Source: Lachnospiraceae bacterium (GTDB lineage: Bacteria > Bacillota > Clostridia > Lachnospirales > Lachnospiraceae). From it: a stretch of 43,618 nt of DNA. The stretch lies in NCBI GenBank assembly GCA_017524595.1, contig JAFXVI010000075.1:1-43618 (forward strand), read 5' to 3'. The notes under the pieces are model-generated. The model ran no database searches, was not told the origin of the DNA, and was given only the letters and a program-made list of their open reading frames with translations. Positions 23,117 to 31,089 of the stretch are shown in pieces. The translations under genes were made by a program, and so were the position numbers. Numbering within the stretch: the stretch's first letter is position 1; every line of letters begins with the position of its first letter.

Positions 23117-25399
23117 ATGACAGAATATGATCCTGATGAAATATCAGAGGAGACCACTGCAGACCGGGATTTATCTGAAAAGTCACAGGCCGGGTCACGG
23201 GATATTAAGCTGACACCGTATATGTCTCCGCTTGGTGCGTGGGCATTATCGGTGGGCAGTGCAATAGGCTGGGGTTCTTTTGTATTTACCGGCAATTCAT
23301 ATCTTTTAAAGGCAGGACCTGCGGGCAGCGTTATAGGTATGTTCATAGGCGCTGTTATCATGCTTATAATCGGACGTAATTACCATTATCTCATGAACAG
23401 ATATCCTGATGCCGGAGGAGTATATGCCTATGTGACAGAGATTTTCGGGCATGACAGGGCTTTTCTGGCCGCATGGTTTTTGTTCCTCACATACATCGCG
23501 GTATTCTGGGCCAATGCGACATCGCTGCCTTTATTTGCACGTTATTTTTTTGGAGATCTTTTCCGTTTTGGACCGCATTATACGATAGCGGAATATGAAG
23601 TGTATCTGGGCGAAGCACTGTTGTCGATAACAGCCATTGTCCTTATGAGCATACTGTGCATGTATGCCAGAAAGCTTACGCAGGGGATAGTGATAATACT
23701 TGCCGTTGTGTTTACGGCGGGCCTTACCATATGTGTTGCAGTCGCATTGCTTAAGCGTGATCCGGCTGTTTATTCGATGAACCCGGTATTTCTGCCGGAC
23801 AGCAGTATAGCTTCGCAGATAGTGAGCATAGCCTGCATGGCACCATGGGCCTATGTGGGTTTTGAAAACATCTCGCATTCTGCAGAGGAATTCAGTTTTT
23901 CGCATAAAAAGTCATTTAAGATAATCTCATGGTCCGTAATAGTAACTACGCTTCTGTATATGTTTATAGTGATACTTTCAGTTACGGCATATCCGGAGGG
24001 CTTTAACAGCTGGCAGGAATATATTGCCGGCCGTGAGAGCATAACAGGGCTTGATGCACTGCCGACATTTTATGCGGGCGGCAGATACATGGGAGTCGCG
24101 GGGAAGGCGATCTTAAGTGCGGTTTTGTTCGGCCTTATTTTTTCAAGCCTGATCGGTATGATCATGGCCCTCAGCAGACTGCTTTATGCAATGGCCAAAG
24201 ATCATATAATACCGGTTAAGTTCGCTAAGCTCAGCAAGCGCGGCATACCTTACAGGACAGTTCTTATCATCACAGCGATTTCCGTGTTCATTCCCTTTGC
24301 CGGAAGGACCGCGATCGGATGGATAGTTGATGTTACCACTATAGGAACGATCCTTGTTTTTTGCTTTGTTTCTGCTGCGGTATATAAGATGGGACGTGTG
24401 GAAAATGTCAGGTGCGAAAGATGCATGGGTCTTGCCGGTATAATCGTCATGGTTCTGCTGGCTGTGCTGATCCAGGTACCATCCTTTACAGCCGACTCAT
24501 CAATGGCAAAGGAATCATACTTCCTGTTTACTATATGGGGAGTATTGGGATTCATCTTTTTCCGCGGAGTGATCAATAAAGACAGTGACAGAAGGTTCGG
24601 TAATTCGGTCATCGTCTGGATAGGAATGCTTGCTCTCATTCTTTTTACGGCACTTACCTGGATGGGAGAATCAACCAGGGAGGCGGCTGACGATGCCATC
24701 ATGGATGTCCGCGATTTCTATACGGGAGAGGCGGATATATCCGTTTATCAGATGAGCGAAACAGAATTCGTGGACAGCAAGATCGAGACCATGAACAAGG
24801 TCGCGATGAAGAACAGCATTGTTGTTCTGGGAATGTTTGCATTGTCATGCCTGATGATCCTCAGTAATTACAGGACTATGCGAAGGCGCGAGAAAGAAAA
24901 TGAGGAAAAGCTTGGAGAAGCCCGGAATAAGATATACCAAGATCAGCTTACCGGAGTTAAGAGCATGCATGCATATGCCGAGAAAGAGGCATCGATGAAC
25001 ATGCGTATTAAGGACAATCTCGTTGAGGAATACTCAGTTGTTGTCTGTGATGTTAACGGACTTAAGCAGATAAACGACACTCTGGGACATAAGGCGGGAG
25101 ATGAATATATAAGGACTGCCAGCATGATGATATGCAAACAGTTCAAGCACAGTCCGGTATACAGGATCGGCGGTGATGAGTTTGTTGTTATACTGGAAGG
25201 CGATGACTACGCCAACAGGCAGCACCTCATGAATGAACTGAACGAAACGGTAGAGTACAATAATGATGTTGGCGGAGTCGTAATTGCCGCCGGTATGTCG
25301 GATTTCATACAGGATGGCGATGTAAGTTTATATCAGGTATTCGAGCGCGCTGATTCGCTGATGTATACCAGGAAAAGGGAATTAAAGGGAGAAAAATAA
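23117..25399 (+). CDS. Amino-acid permease (APC family) fused to a GGDEF diguanylate cyclase
   Basis: 760 residues. Residues about 33-480 are an APC-superfamily transporter (SVGSAIGWGSFVFTG, YPDAGGVYAYVTEIFG, APWAYVGFENISHSAEEF, ALSRLLYAMAKD are typical). A further span near 497-515 leads to an extracytoplasmic segment of about 50 residues and a last span near 568-585. A coiled linker then joins a GGDEF domain (600-757). Its active site is intact (RIGGDEF, residues 683-689; KQINDTLGHKAGDEY upstream); no RxxD inhibitory site lies five residues before it. The protein probably couples amino-acid binding or transport to c-di-GMP synthesis. The stop and the next start share one base (TAATG), so it is coupled to the MEMO-AMMECR1 gene. 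Confidence 0.9.
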   Translation: MTEYDPDEISEETTADRDLSEKSQAGSRDIKLTPYMSPLGAWALSVGSAIGWGSFVFTGNSYLLKAGPAGSVIGMFIGAVIMLIIGRNYHYLMNRYPDAGGVYAYVTEIFGHDRAFLAAWFLFLTYIAVFWANATSLPLFARYFFGDLFRFGPHYTIAEYEVYLGEALLSITAIVLMSILCMYARKLTQGIVIILAVVFTAGLTICVAVALLKRDPAVYSMNPVFLPDSSIASQIVSIACMAPWAYVGFENISHSAEEFSFSHKKSFKIISWSVIVTTLLYMFIVILSVTAYPEGFNSWQEYIAGRESITGLDALPTFYAGGRYMGVAGKAILSAVLFGLIFSSLIGMIMALSRLLYAMAKDHIIPVKFAKLSKRGIPYRTVLIITAISVFIPFAGRTAIGWIVDVTTIGTILVFCFVSAAVYKMGRVENVRCERCMGLAGIIVMVLLAVLIQVPSFTADSSMAKESYFLFTIWGVLGFIFFRGVINKDSDRRFGNSVIVWIGMLALILFTALTWMGESTREAADDAIMDVRDFYTGEADISVYQMSETEFVDSKIETMNKVAMKNSIVVLGMFALSCLMILSNYRTMRRREKENEEKLGEARNKIYQDQLTGVKSMHAYAEKEASMNMRIKDNLVEEYSVVVCDVNGLKQINDTLGHKAGDEYIRTASMMICKQFKHSPVYRIGGDEFVVILEGDDYANRQHLMNELNETVEYNNDVGGVVIAAGMSDFIQDGDVSLYQVFERADSLMYTRKRELKGEK

Positions 25400-26796
25400 T
25401 GTCTATAGCAGGTGCGATGATGGTCCCGCACCCTCCGATCATGCTTCCGGAGGTTGGAAGGGGCGAAGAGAAGAAAATAGAAGCAACGACTAAAAGCTAT
25501 GAGAAAGCAGCGAAGCTCCTTGCCGGATTGAAGCCGGAGACAATTATCATTTCATCGCCGCACAGTGTTATGTACAGTGATTATTTTCATGTTTCTCCCG
25601 GCAGGGCAGCCAGGGGAGATATGGGAGGTTTTCGTGCACCGCAGGTTAGCTTCAATGTTGATTATGACTCTGAATTTATAAATGCTCTTGCCCGCAAGGC
25701 TGTGAAAGATGATTTTCCGGCGGGGGTACTCGGTGAGAAGGATGCTTCACTTGACCATGGGACAATGATACCTCTGTATTATATCAATAAGTATTATACA
25801 GACTACAAGCTTGTGAGGATCGGTCTTTCCGGACTGACATTGCCGGATCATTACAGACTTGGACAGATGATACAGTTTATAAGTAATGAGATTGATCGCC
25901 GGGTTTTCTTTGTCGGAAGCGGAGATCTGTCGCATAAGTTGCTTGCTGAAGGACCATACGGATTTGCGCCTGAGGGCCCCAAATATGATGAGCGCATCAT
26001 GGATGTAATGGGACGTGCCGCATTTGATGAGCTGTTTGATTTTGATGAGAGCTTCTGCGATAAGGCCGCCGAATGCGGACACCGGAGTTTCTGTATAATG
26101 GCAGGTGCGCTGGACGGGCTTGATGTAAAGGTGGAGAAGCTGTCTCATGAGGGCACCTTTGGTGTCGGGTACGGGGTATGTACCTATGTTGTAAATAATG
26201 ACGGGAATGTATATGAAGACAGGCAGTTCCTTTATAAATGGGAGAGAAAGATGGGCAGAATGCTTGATGAACGCAGGGCGAATGAGGATCCTTATGTGAA
26301 GCTTGCTCGTGAGACGATAGAGTCATATATACGTGACAGAAAAAAGCCTGCACTTCCTGCGGACGTTCCTCCCGAAATGAAGTCGGACAGGGCAGGAACA
26401 TTTGTGTCTATCCATAAGGAAGGAAGGCTGCGCGGGTGTATAGGAACCATATCTCCGGTGTATGGCTGCATAGGTGAAGAGATCATAGAGAATGCAATCT
26501 CCGCATCCACAAGGGATCCGCGCTTTAATCCGATCAAAGCGGATGAACTCGGTTCGCTTGAGATAAATGTTGATGTATTATCACCGGCCGAAGACATAAG
26601 CTCAAAGGATGAGTTGGATGTTAAGCGGTATGGCGTTATCGTGACCAAGGGTTATAACAGGGGACTGCTACTTCCGAATCTTGACGGGGTGGATACCATT
26701 GATGAGCAGGTGGCTATCGCGCTTAGGAAGGCAGGATTATCCGAGAATGAGAAAGGTTATAAGCTGCAGCGTTTCGAAGTTGTAAGGCATATATGA
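25399..26796 (+). CDS. AmmeMemoRadiSam protein: MEMO/LigB-like domain fused to AMMECR1
   Basis: 465 residues. The N-terminal 265 resemble the class III extradiol dioxygenase B/MEMO fold (AMMVPHPPIMLPEVGRGEE; SSPHSVMYSDYF; SLDHGTMIPLYY; GSGDLSHKL), with His and Asp residues that could bind iron or another metal. The C-terminal 180 are AMMECR1, with the hallmark LRGCIG at 344-349. In many genomes these are separate AmmeMemoRadiSam proteins A and B beside a radical SAM enzyme; here A and B are one chain and the radical SAM gene follows with an ATGA overlap. The system's reaction is unknown. It is coupled upstream to the permease-GGDEF gene. Confidence 0.92.
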   Translation: MSIAGAMMVPHPPIMLPEVGRGEEKKIEATTKSYEKAAKLLAGLKPETIIISSPHSVMYSDYFHVSPGRAARGDMGGFRAPQVSFNVDYDSEFINALARKAVKDDFPAGVLGEKDASLDHGTMIPLYYINKYYTDYKLVRIGLSGLTLPDHYRLGQMIQFISNEIDRRVFFVGSGDLSHKLLAEGPYGFAPEGPKYDERIMDVMGRAAFDELFDFDESFCDKAAECGHRSFCIMAGALDGLDVKVEKLSHEGTFGVGYGVCTYVVNNDGNVYEDRQFLYKWERKMGRMLDERRANEDPYVKLARETIESYIRDRKKPALPADVPPEMKSDRAGTFVSIHKEGRLRGCIGTISPVYGCIGEEIIENAISASTRDPRFNPIKADELGSLEINVDVLSPAEDISSKDELDVKRYGVIVTKGYNRGLLLPNLDGVDTIDEQVAIALRKAGLSENEKGYKLQRFEVVRHI

Positions 26797-27686
26797 ATAC
26801 GTTAAAATGCACAGTCTGTCCGCATGGCTGCGTACTTTCACAGGGAGCAGTCGGCAGATGCAAAGCCAGACAAAATACAGATGGGCGGATAAAGTCCATA
26901 AATTACGGTATAGTTACATCACTTGCCCTTGATCCTATAGAGAAGAAGCCGCTTAACAGGTTTTATCCGGGCAGCAGGATAGTATCGGTCGGGAGCTTTG
27001 GCTGTAATCTTGGTTGCCCTTTTTGCCAGAATCATGAGATAGCAGCGGTGGGTATCAGGGATATCCTTAAACCCGATGAAGTTAAAGCAGTGTTTGAGGG
27101 AAGGGCAAAAGAAGCGGTATCAGATAATTATATAAGCCCTGAAGAACTGGTACAGATAGCGATAAAGACAAAACCCAAGGGTAATATAGGTGTTGCATTT
27201 ACGTATAACGAGCCGCTCATAGGTTACGAATATGTACTTGATACGGCAAGACTTGTAAGGGATGCGGGACTTAAAACGGTACTGGTAACAAACGGCTGCG
27301 TGACTGTTGAGACGTCCGAAAAGATACTACCGTATACAGATGCGCTGAATATAGACCTTAAGAGTTTCAGACCGGAAATATACAGGGACACTCTGGGAGG
27401 TGATTTTGAGGCGGTCAAGGAATTCATCAAAAGAGCGGCGTCGCAGTGCCATGTGGAGCTTACGACCCTGATAGTTCCGGGCATTAATGATTCGCTTGAG
27501 GAAATGCAAAAGATAAGCGAATGGATAGCGTCTCTCCCGGGCGGTGATAAGATACCTCTTCATATTACCCGGTTCTTCCCAAGATACAGGTTGACTGACA
27601 GAGAGCCGACAGATGTGGAGCTTATCCTTAAGCTTACGGAAGTTGCGCGGGAAAAGCTTGAATATGTGTATCCGGGGAATATATAG
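26793..27686 (+). CDS. amrS: AmmeMemoRadiSam system radical SAM enzyme
   Basis: 297 residues. The cluster motif is Cys71-x3-Cys75-x2-Cys78 (GCNLGCPFCQN), which binds the 4Fe-4S that cleaves S-adenosylmethionine. An N-terminal four-cysteine set (Cys6, 9, 13, 23; CTVCPHGC) is typical of AmrS and PflA-like relatives. TYNEPLIGYEY, NIDLKSF and the C-terminal HITRFFPRYRLTDREPT motif confirm AmrS. Four-base overlap with the preceding gene. Confidence 0.94.
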   Translation: MNTLKCTVCPHGCVLSQGAVGRCKARQNTDGRIKSINYGIVTSLALDPIEKKPLNRFYPGSRIVSVGSFGCNLGCPFCQNHEIAAVGIRDILKPDEVKAVFEGRAKEAVSDNYISPEELVQIAIKTKPKGNIGVAFTYNEPLIGYEYVLDTARLVRDAGLKTVLVTNGCVTVETSEKILPYTDALNIDLKSFRPEIYRDTLGGDFEAVKEFIKRAASQCHVELTTLIVPGINDSLEEMQKISEWIASLPGGDKIPLHITRFFPRYRLTDREPTDVELILKLTEVAREKLEYVYPGNI

Positions 27687-27710
27687 GGTATTGGAAAGCC
27701 GATATGAAAG

Positions 27711-28616
27711 ATGACTGATCATATGGATAAGCTTACTGTTATAACAGGGACAACAGCATCAGGTAAAAGCGATATAGCAGTAGAACTCGCAAAGAGGTTT
27801 GGCGCCGAGATCGTCTCTGCTGATTCAAGGCAGGTATTTGACGGACTGGATATAGGTTCCGGAAAGATAACAAAAGATGAGATGCAGGGTGTACCGCATC
27901 ATCTGCTTGACGTTGTAAGCCCTAATGAGTTTTTCTCAATGGCACAATTTCAGAAGCTTGCATATGATGCGATAGACGATATCCTGAGGCGTGACAGAAA
28001 GGCATTTCTTGTCGGAGGAACAGGATTATATGTAAATGCGGTCGTTGACGGTTATAATCTGCATGAAGAAAAGCCTGATCCGGTGTTAAGGAAGAGCATT
28101 GAGGCAAAACCGTTTGATGAACTCATTGAGATGATAAAAGAAGCAGATCCGGATATATTAAACCGAGTGGATTTAAAAAACAGGCGCAGGGTCGAACGTG
28201 CAGTTGAGAAAGCGCTTTCGGGGAAGTATAAAGATGCGCCGAGCAGTCCGATGTATGAAACTCTTGTGATAGGCGTGACTTGGCCCAGGGATGTTCTGTA
28301 CGAACGTATCAGGATCAGACTTGATAAGCGTATTGAACAGGGGATGATCGATGAAGTAAGAGAGCTGCGAATGCGGGGTGCAAGTGATGACTTTCTGTAC
28401 AGACTCGGACTTGAATACAGATATATCCTTATGTACCTTCGAGGTGAGTTTAGCAGTTACGATGAATTCCATGATAAGCTGTTTATGGAGATCAGGCACC
28501 TTGCCAAGGAACAGATGACCTGGTTCAGAAAGCGAAGAGATATACGCTGGATAGATATGGATGCTGATCCGCTGGCTCAGGCTTCGGCGATGTTAGAAGA
28601 GTTCTACTCGGGATAA
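27711..28616 (+). CDS. miaA: tRNA dimethylallyltransferase MiaA
   Basis: 301 residues. P-loop GTTASGKS at 13-20, DSRQVFDGLDIGSGK, GGTGLYVNAVVDG and the C-terminal RHLAKEQMTWFRKR motif are diagnostic. It adds a dimethylallyl group to A37 of tRNAs that read codons starting with U. The start could be ATG 27711 or 27723; neither has a strong ribosome binding site, and translation may be helped by the gene 24 bp upstream. Not linked here to mutL or hfq. Confidence 0.95.
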   Translation: MTDHMDKLTVITGTTASGKSDIAVELAKRFGAEIVSADSRQVFDGLDIGSGKITKDEMQGVPHHLLDVVSPNEFFSMAQFQKLAYDAIDDILRRDRKAFLVGGTGLYVNAVVDGYNLHEEKPDPVLRKSIEAKPFDELIEMIKEADPDILNRVDLKNRRRVERAVEKALSGKYKDAPSSPMYETLVIGVTWPRDVLYERIRIRLDKRIEQGMIDEVRELRMRGASDDFLYRLGLEYRYILMYLRGEFSSYDEFHDKLFMEIRHLAKEQMTWFRKRRDIRWIDMDADPLAQASAMLEEFYSG

Positions 28617-28624
28617 ATTAGTAC

Positions 28625-28653
28625 TTGCATTTTATGCGGATTGGTGCTAAAGT
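28625..28653 (+). promoter_or_regulatory. Promoter of the rimP-nusA-infB operon
   Basis: TTGCAT at 28625-28630, 17-bp spacer, TAAAGT at 28648-28653 with an extended TG-C. It lies upstream of a terminator hairpin, so the operon would start with a short attenuated leader. Confidence 0.55.
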
Positions 28654-28676
28654 ATTTGTATTATTAAGGATTACTT

Positions 28677-28705
28677 AAGTGGACTTGCAGGAGTCCACTT
28701 TTGTT
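28677..28705 (+). terminator. Terminator/attenuator before rimP-nusA
   Basis: A perfect 9-bp stem, AAGTGGACT/AGTCCACTT, six-base loop, then TTGTT. The interrupted U tract is weak, as expected of a NusA-dependent terminator. It can end miaA transcripts and also the leader from the promoter at 28625. Confidence 0.75.
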
Positions 28706-28764
28706 ATGTAACACTATTGTGAGTGATCTGCAGGTATTCTGTTTTCGAACGGGTGGACAGGAAT

Positions 28765-29232
28765 ATGTCAAGACGAGAGGATTATGAACGCAGGACGGAG
28801 GCTCTGCTTAAGCCGATACTTGACAGGCTTGATTTTGTTCTGTGGGATGTTGAGTATGTTAAGGAAGGTGCGGATTATTACCTGAGGGCTTATATAGACA
28901 AAGAGGGCGGTATCACTATAGATGACTGCGTTGAAGTGAGCAGAACGCTTTCAGATGAGCTTGACAGGGAGAACTTCATAGACGATGCCTATATTCTGGA
29001 AGTCAGTTCACCGGGTCTTGGAAGGACGCTGAAAAAGGACAAGGATTTTGAACGCTCGATCGGTCAGTCGGTGGATATAAAGACTTATAAGGCCGTAGAG
29101 GGACATAAGGAGTATTCCGGCACGCTGATATCCTGCAATAAGGATATTCTGGAACTTGAAACAGGGGAAGGCAGGATCATGATTTTTAACAGATCCGATA
29201 TTGCCAAGGCTAACTTAAGCATTGATTTTTGA
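28765..29232 (+). CDS. rimP: Ribosome maturation factor RimP
   Basis: 155 residues with the RimP signature: FVLWDVEYVKEGADYYLRAYIDKEGGITIDDC, then YILEVSSPGLGRTLKK. It helps assemble the 30S subunit. I chose ATG 28765 (GGACAGG upstream) over a longer frame from 28723 that adds unrelated residues. First gene of the nusA operon, 31 bp from nusA. Confidence 0.95.
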   Translation: MSRREDYERRTEALLKPILDRLDFVLWDVEYVKEGADYYLRAYIDKEGGITIDDCVEVSRTLSDELDRENFIDDAYILEVSSPGLGRTLKKDKDFERSIGQSVDIKTYKAVEGHKEYSGTLISCNKDILELETGEGRIMIFNRSDIAKANLSIDF

Positions 29233-29263
29233 AAGTAATAATTTCACATTTAGGAGGAATGAA

Positions 29264-30478
29264 ATGAACAAGGAATTATTGGAAGCGCTTGATGCGCTGG
29301 AGAAGGAGAAGGAGATAAGCAAGGATTCCATTTTTGATGCCATTGAGAATTCCCTTATCCAGGCATGCAAGAATCACTTTGGCAAGGCAGACAATATGAG
29401 GGTTGTTATAGACCGTGAGACTGCTGATTACAGGGTGTTTTCAGAGAAGACCGTTGTGGAAAGCAGGGATGACATAACGGATCCGGTGCTTGAGATAGCA
29501 TTGGCAGATGCGCTTATTATCAATGAGGACGCCAAGGTGGGCGATGTGGTCGAGGTGGATATAAACAGTAAGGAATTCGGACGTATAGCCGCTACCAACG
29601 CCAAAAATGTGATCCTCCAGAAGATAAGAGAGGAAGAAAGGACTGTACAGTTTAATCAATATCACGAAAAAGAAAGAGATATCGTGACAGGTATTGTACA
29701 GAGATATATTGGAAGAAATATCAGTATCGATCTTGGCAAGGCAGATGCACTTCTCTCAGAGAGCGAGCAGGTAAAATCAGAGCATTTACGGCCGACAGAT
29801 CGTGTGAAGGTATATATTTACGAGGTGAAGGACACTACCAAGGGCCCGAAGATACTTGTCAGCCGTACTCATCCGGAACTTGTTAAGAAGTTGTTTGAAT
29901 CAGAAGTTACCGAGGTCCGTGATGGCACAGTGGAGATAAAGGCTATAGCGCGTGAGGCGGGAAGCCGTACCAAGATAGCTGTTTGGTCGAATAATCCCGA
30001 TGTGGATCCGGTAGGTGCCTGCGTGGGTATGAACGGCTCGCGTGTAAATGCGATCGTGGACGAGCTCCGTGGTGAGAAGATCGATATCATCTGCTGGGAT
30101 GAGAATCCCGGTATCCTCATAGAAAATGCATTATCACCGGCCAAGGTAGTCTTTGTTATCGCTGACGGTGATGAGAAGACAGCCAAGGTAGTAGTTCCGG
30201 ATACGCAGCTTTCACTGGCTATCGGCAAGGAAGGACAGAATGCAAGGCTTGCAGCACGCCTTACCGGTTTCAAGATAGATATCAAGTCAGAAACTCAGGC
30301 CAAGGATGCACCCGGCTTCCGTCTTGAGGACTATTATGATGATGAAGAAGAGTATTATGAAGAAGGCGAATATGATGAAGAAGGGTATCTGAATCCGGAT
30401 GATTTTGAAGAAGTGGAATATGAAGAGGAACCGGAGAATGAGGAATACCTTGAAGTAGATGGAGATACAGAGGAATAG
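29264..30478 (+). CDS. nusA: Transcription factor NusA
   Basis: 404 residues. An N-terminal RNA polymerase-binding domain (1 to about 125), S1 (about 130-200) and two KH domains (the second has IGKEGQNARLAARLTG) are followed by an acidic tail of about 45 residues rich in Glu, Asp and Tyr, absent from short NusA proteins such as that of B. subtilis. AGGAGG fixes the start at ATG 29264. NusA promotes pausing and termination and may limit its own operon through the upstream terminator. Confidence 0.96.
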   Translation: MNKELLEALDALEKEKEISKDSIFDAIENSLIQACKNHFGKADNMRVVIDRETADYRVFSEKTVVESRDDITDPVLEIALADALIINEDAKVGDVVEVDINSKEFGRIAATNAKNVILQKIREEERTVQFNQYHEKERDIVTGIVQRYIGRNISIDLGKADALLSESEQVKSEHLRPTDRVKVYIYEVKDTTKGPKILVSRTHPELVKKLFESEVTEVRDGTVEIKAIAREAGSRTKIAVWSNNPDVDPVGACVGMNGSRVNAIVDELRGEKIDIICWDENPGILIENALSPAKVVFVIADGDEKTAKVVVPDTQLSLAIGKEGQNARLAARLTGFKIDIKSETQAKDAPGFRLEDYYDDEEEYYEEGEYDEEGYLNPDDFEEVEYEEEPENEEYLEVDGDTEE

Positions 30479-30488
30479 GACTTCTGTT

Positions 30489-30782
30489 ATGGATAAGAGA
30501 GTACCGATGAGAACCTGCATAGGCTGCAACGCCTGTAAGCCCAGGAAGGAGCTTATAAGGATAGTTAGGCAGAGGGACGGAGTCATGTCGGCTGATGAAA
30601 CCGGACGCATGAACGGAAGAGGTGCTTATCTGTGCAGGAACCGGTCCTGTTTTGAAACGGCAGTAAAAAAGAAGGGTTTTTGCAGGACATTTAAGACAGT
30701 AATAACAGAGGAAGAAACGGAGCGTCTTAGGGAGGAAGTTGACGCGATCGTGTGTGAAGGAGTATCAGGTGAAGCCCGATAA
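30489..30782 (+). CDS. rnpM: RNase P modulator RnpM (YlxR)
   Basis: 97 residues with the YlxR signature RTCIGCNACKPRKELIRIVR, then GRMNGRGAYLCRN and CFETAVKKK. YlxR/RnpM binds the RNase P RNA and tunes its activity in B. subtilis. ATG 30489 (AGGAATAGGA upstream) is preferred to 30459, which overlaps nusA and adds ten atypical residues. Follows nusA by 10 bp. Confidence 0.93.
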   Translation: MDKRVPMRTCIGCNACKPRKELIRIVRQRDGVMSADETGRMNGRGAYLCRNRSCFETAVKKKGFCRTFKTVITEEETERLREEVDAIVCEGVSGEAR

Positions 30783-31071
30783 AGCATTACAGATGCTTGG
30801 CCTGGCACAGCGCGCAGGTGCAATAAAAAGCGGTGAGTTCATGACCGAAAACAGTGTAAAAGACGGCAGCGCTTATTTGGTTATAGTAGCAGGAGATGCA
30901 TCTGATAATACAAGGAAACAGTTCCTGAATATGTGCGATTTTTATAAGGTTCCGGTACGGTTCTATTCTGACAAGGAGACGCTGGGACATTGTATAGGTA
31001 AGGAGTTCAGGGCGTCTTTGGCAGTGACGAATGAAGGGCTGGCCGTTAAGATACTCAGTATCATTGATTAG
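30769..31071 (+). CDS. L7Ae/L30e-family ribosome-associated protein YlxQ
   Basis: 100 residues, with LQMLGLAQRAGAIKSGE, AYLVIVAGDASDNTRKQ and the basic C-terminal half of bacterial L7Ae-like K-turn-binding proteins. GTG start at 30769 with AAGGAG six bases upstream; it overlaps the end of rnpM by 14 bases. Position between rnpM and infB is the canonical ylxQ place. RNA target not known here. Confidence 0.88.
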   Translation: MKPDKALQMLGLAQRAGAIKSGEFMTENSVKDGSAYLVIVAGDASDNTRKQFLNMCDFYKVPVRFYSDKETLGHCIGKEFRASLAVTNEGLAVKILSIID

Positions 31072-31089
31072 AGAAGAGGTGTTGTAAGA

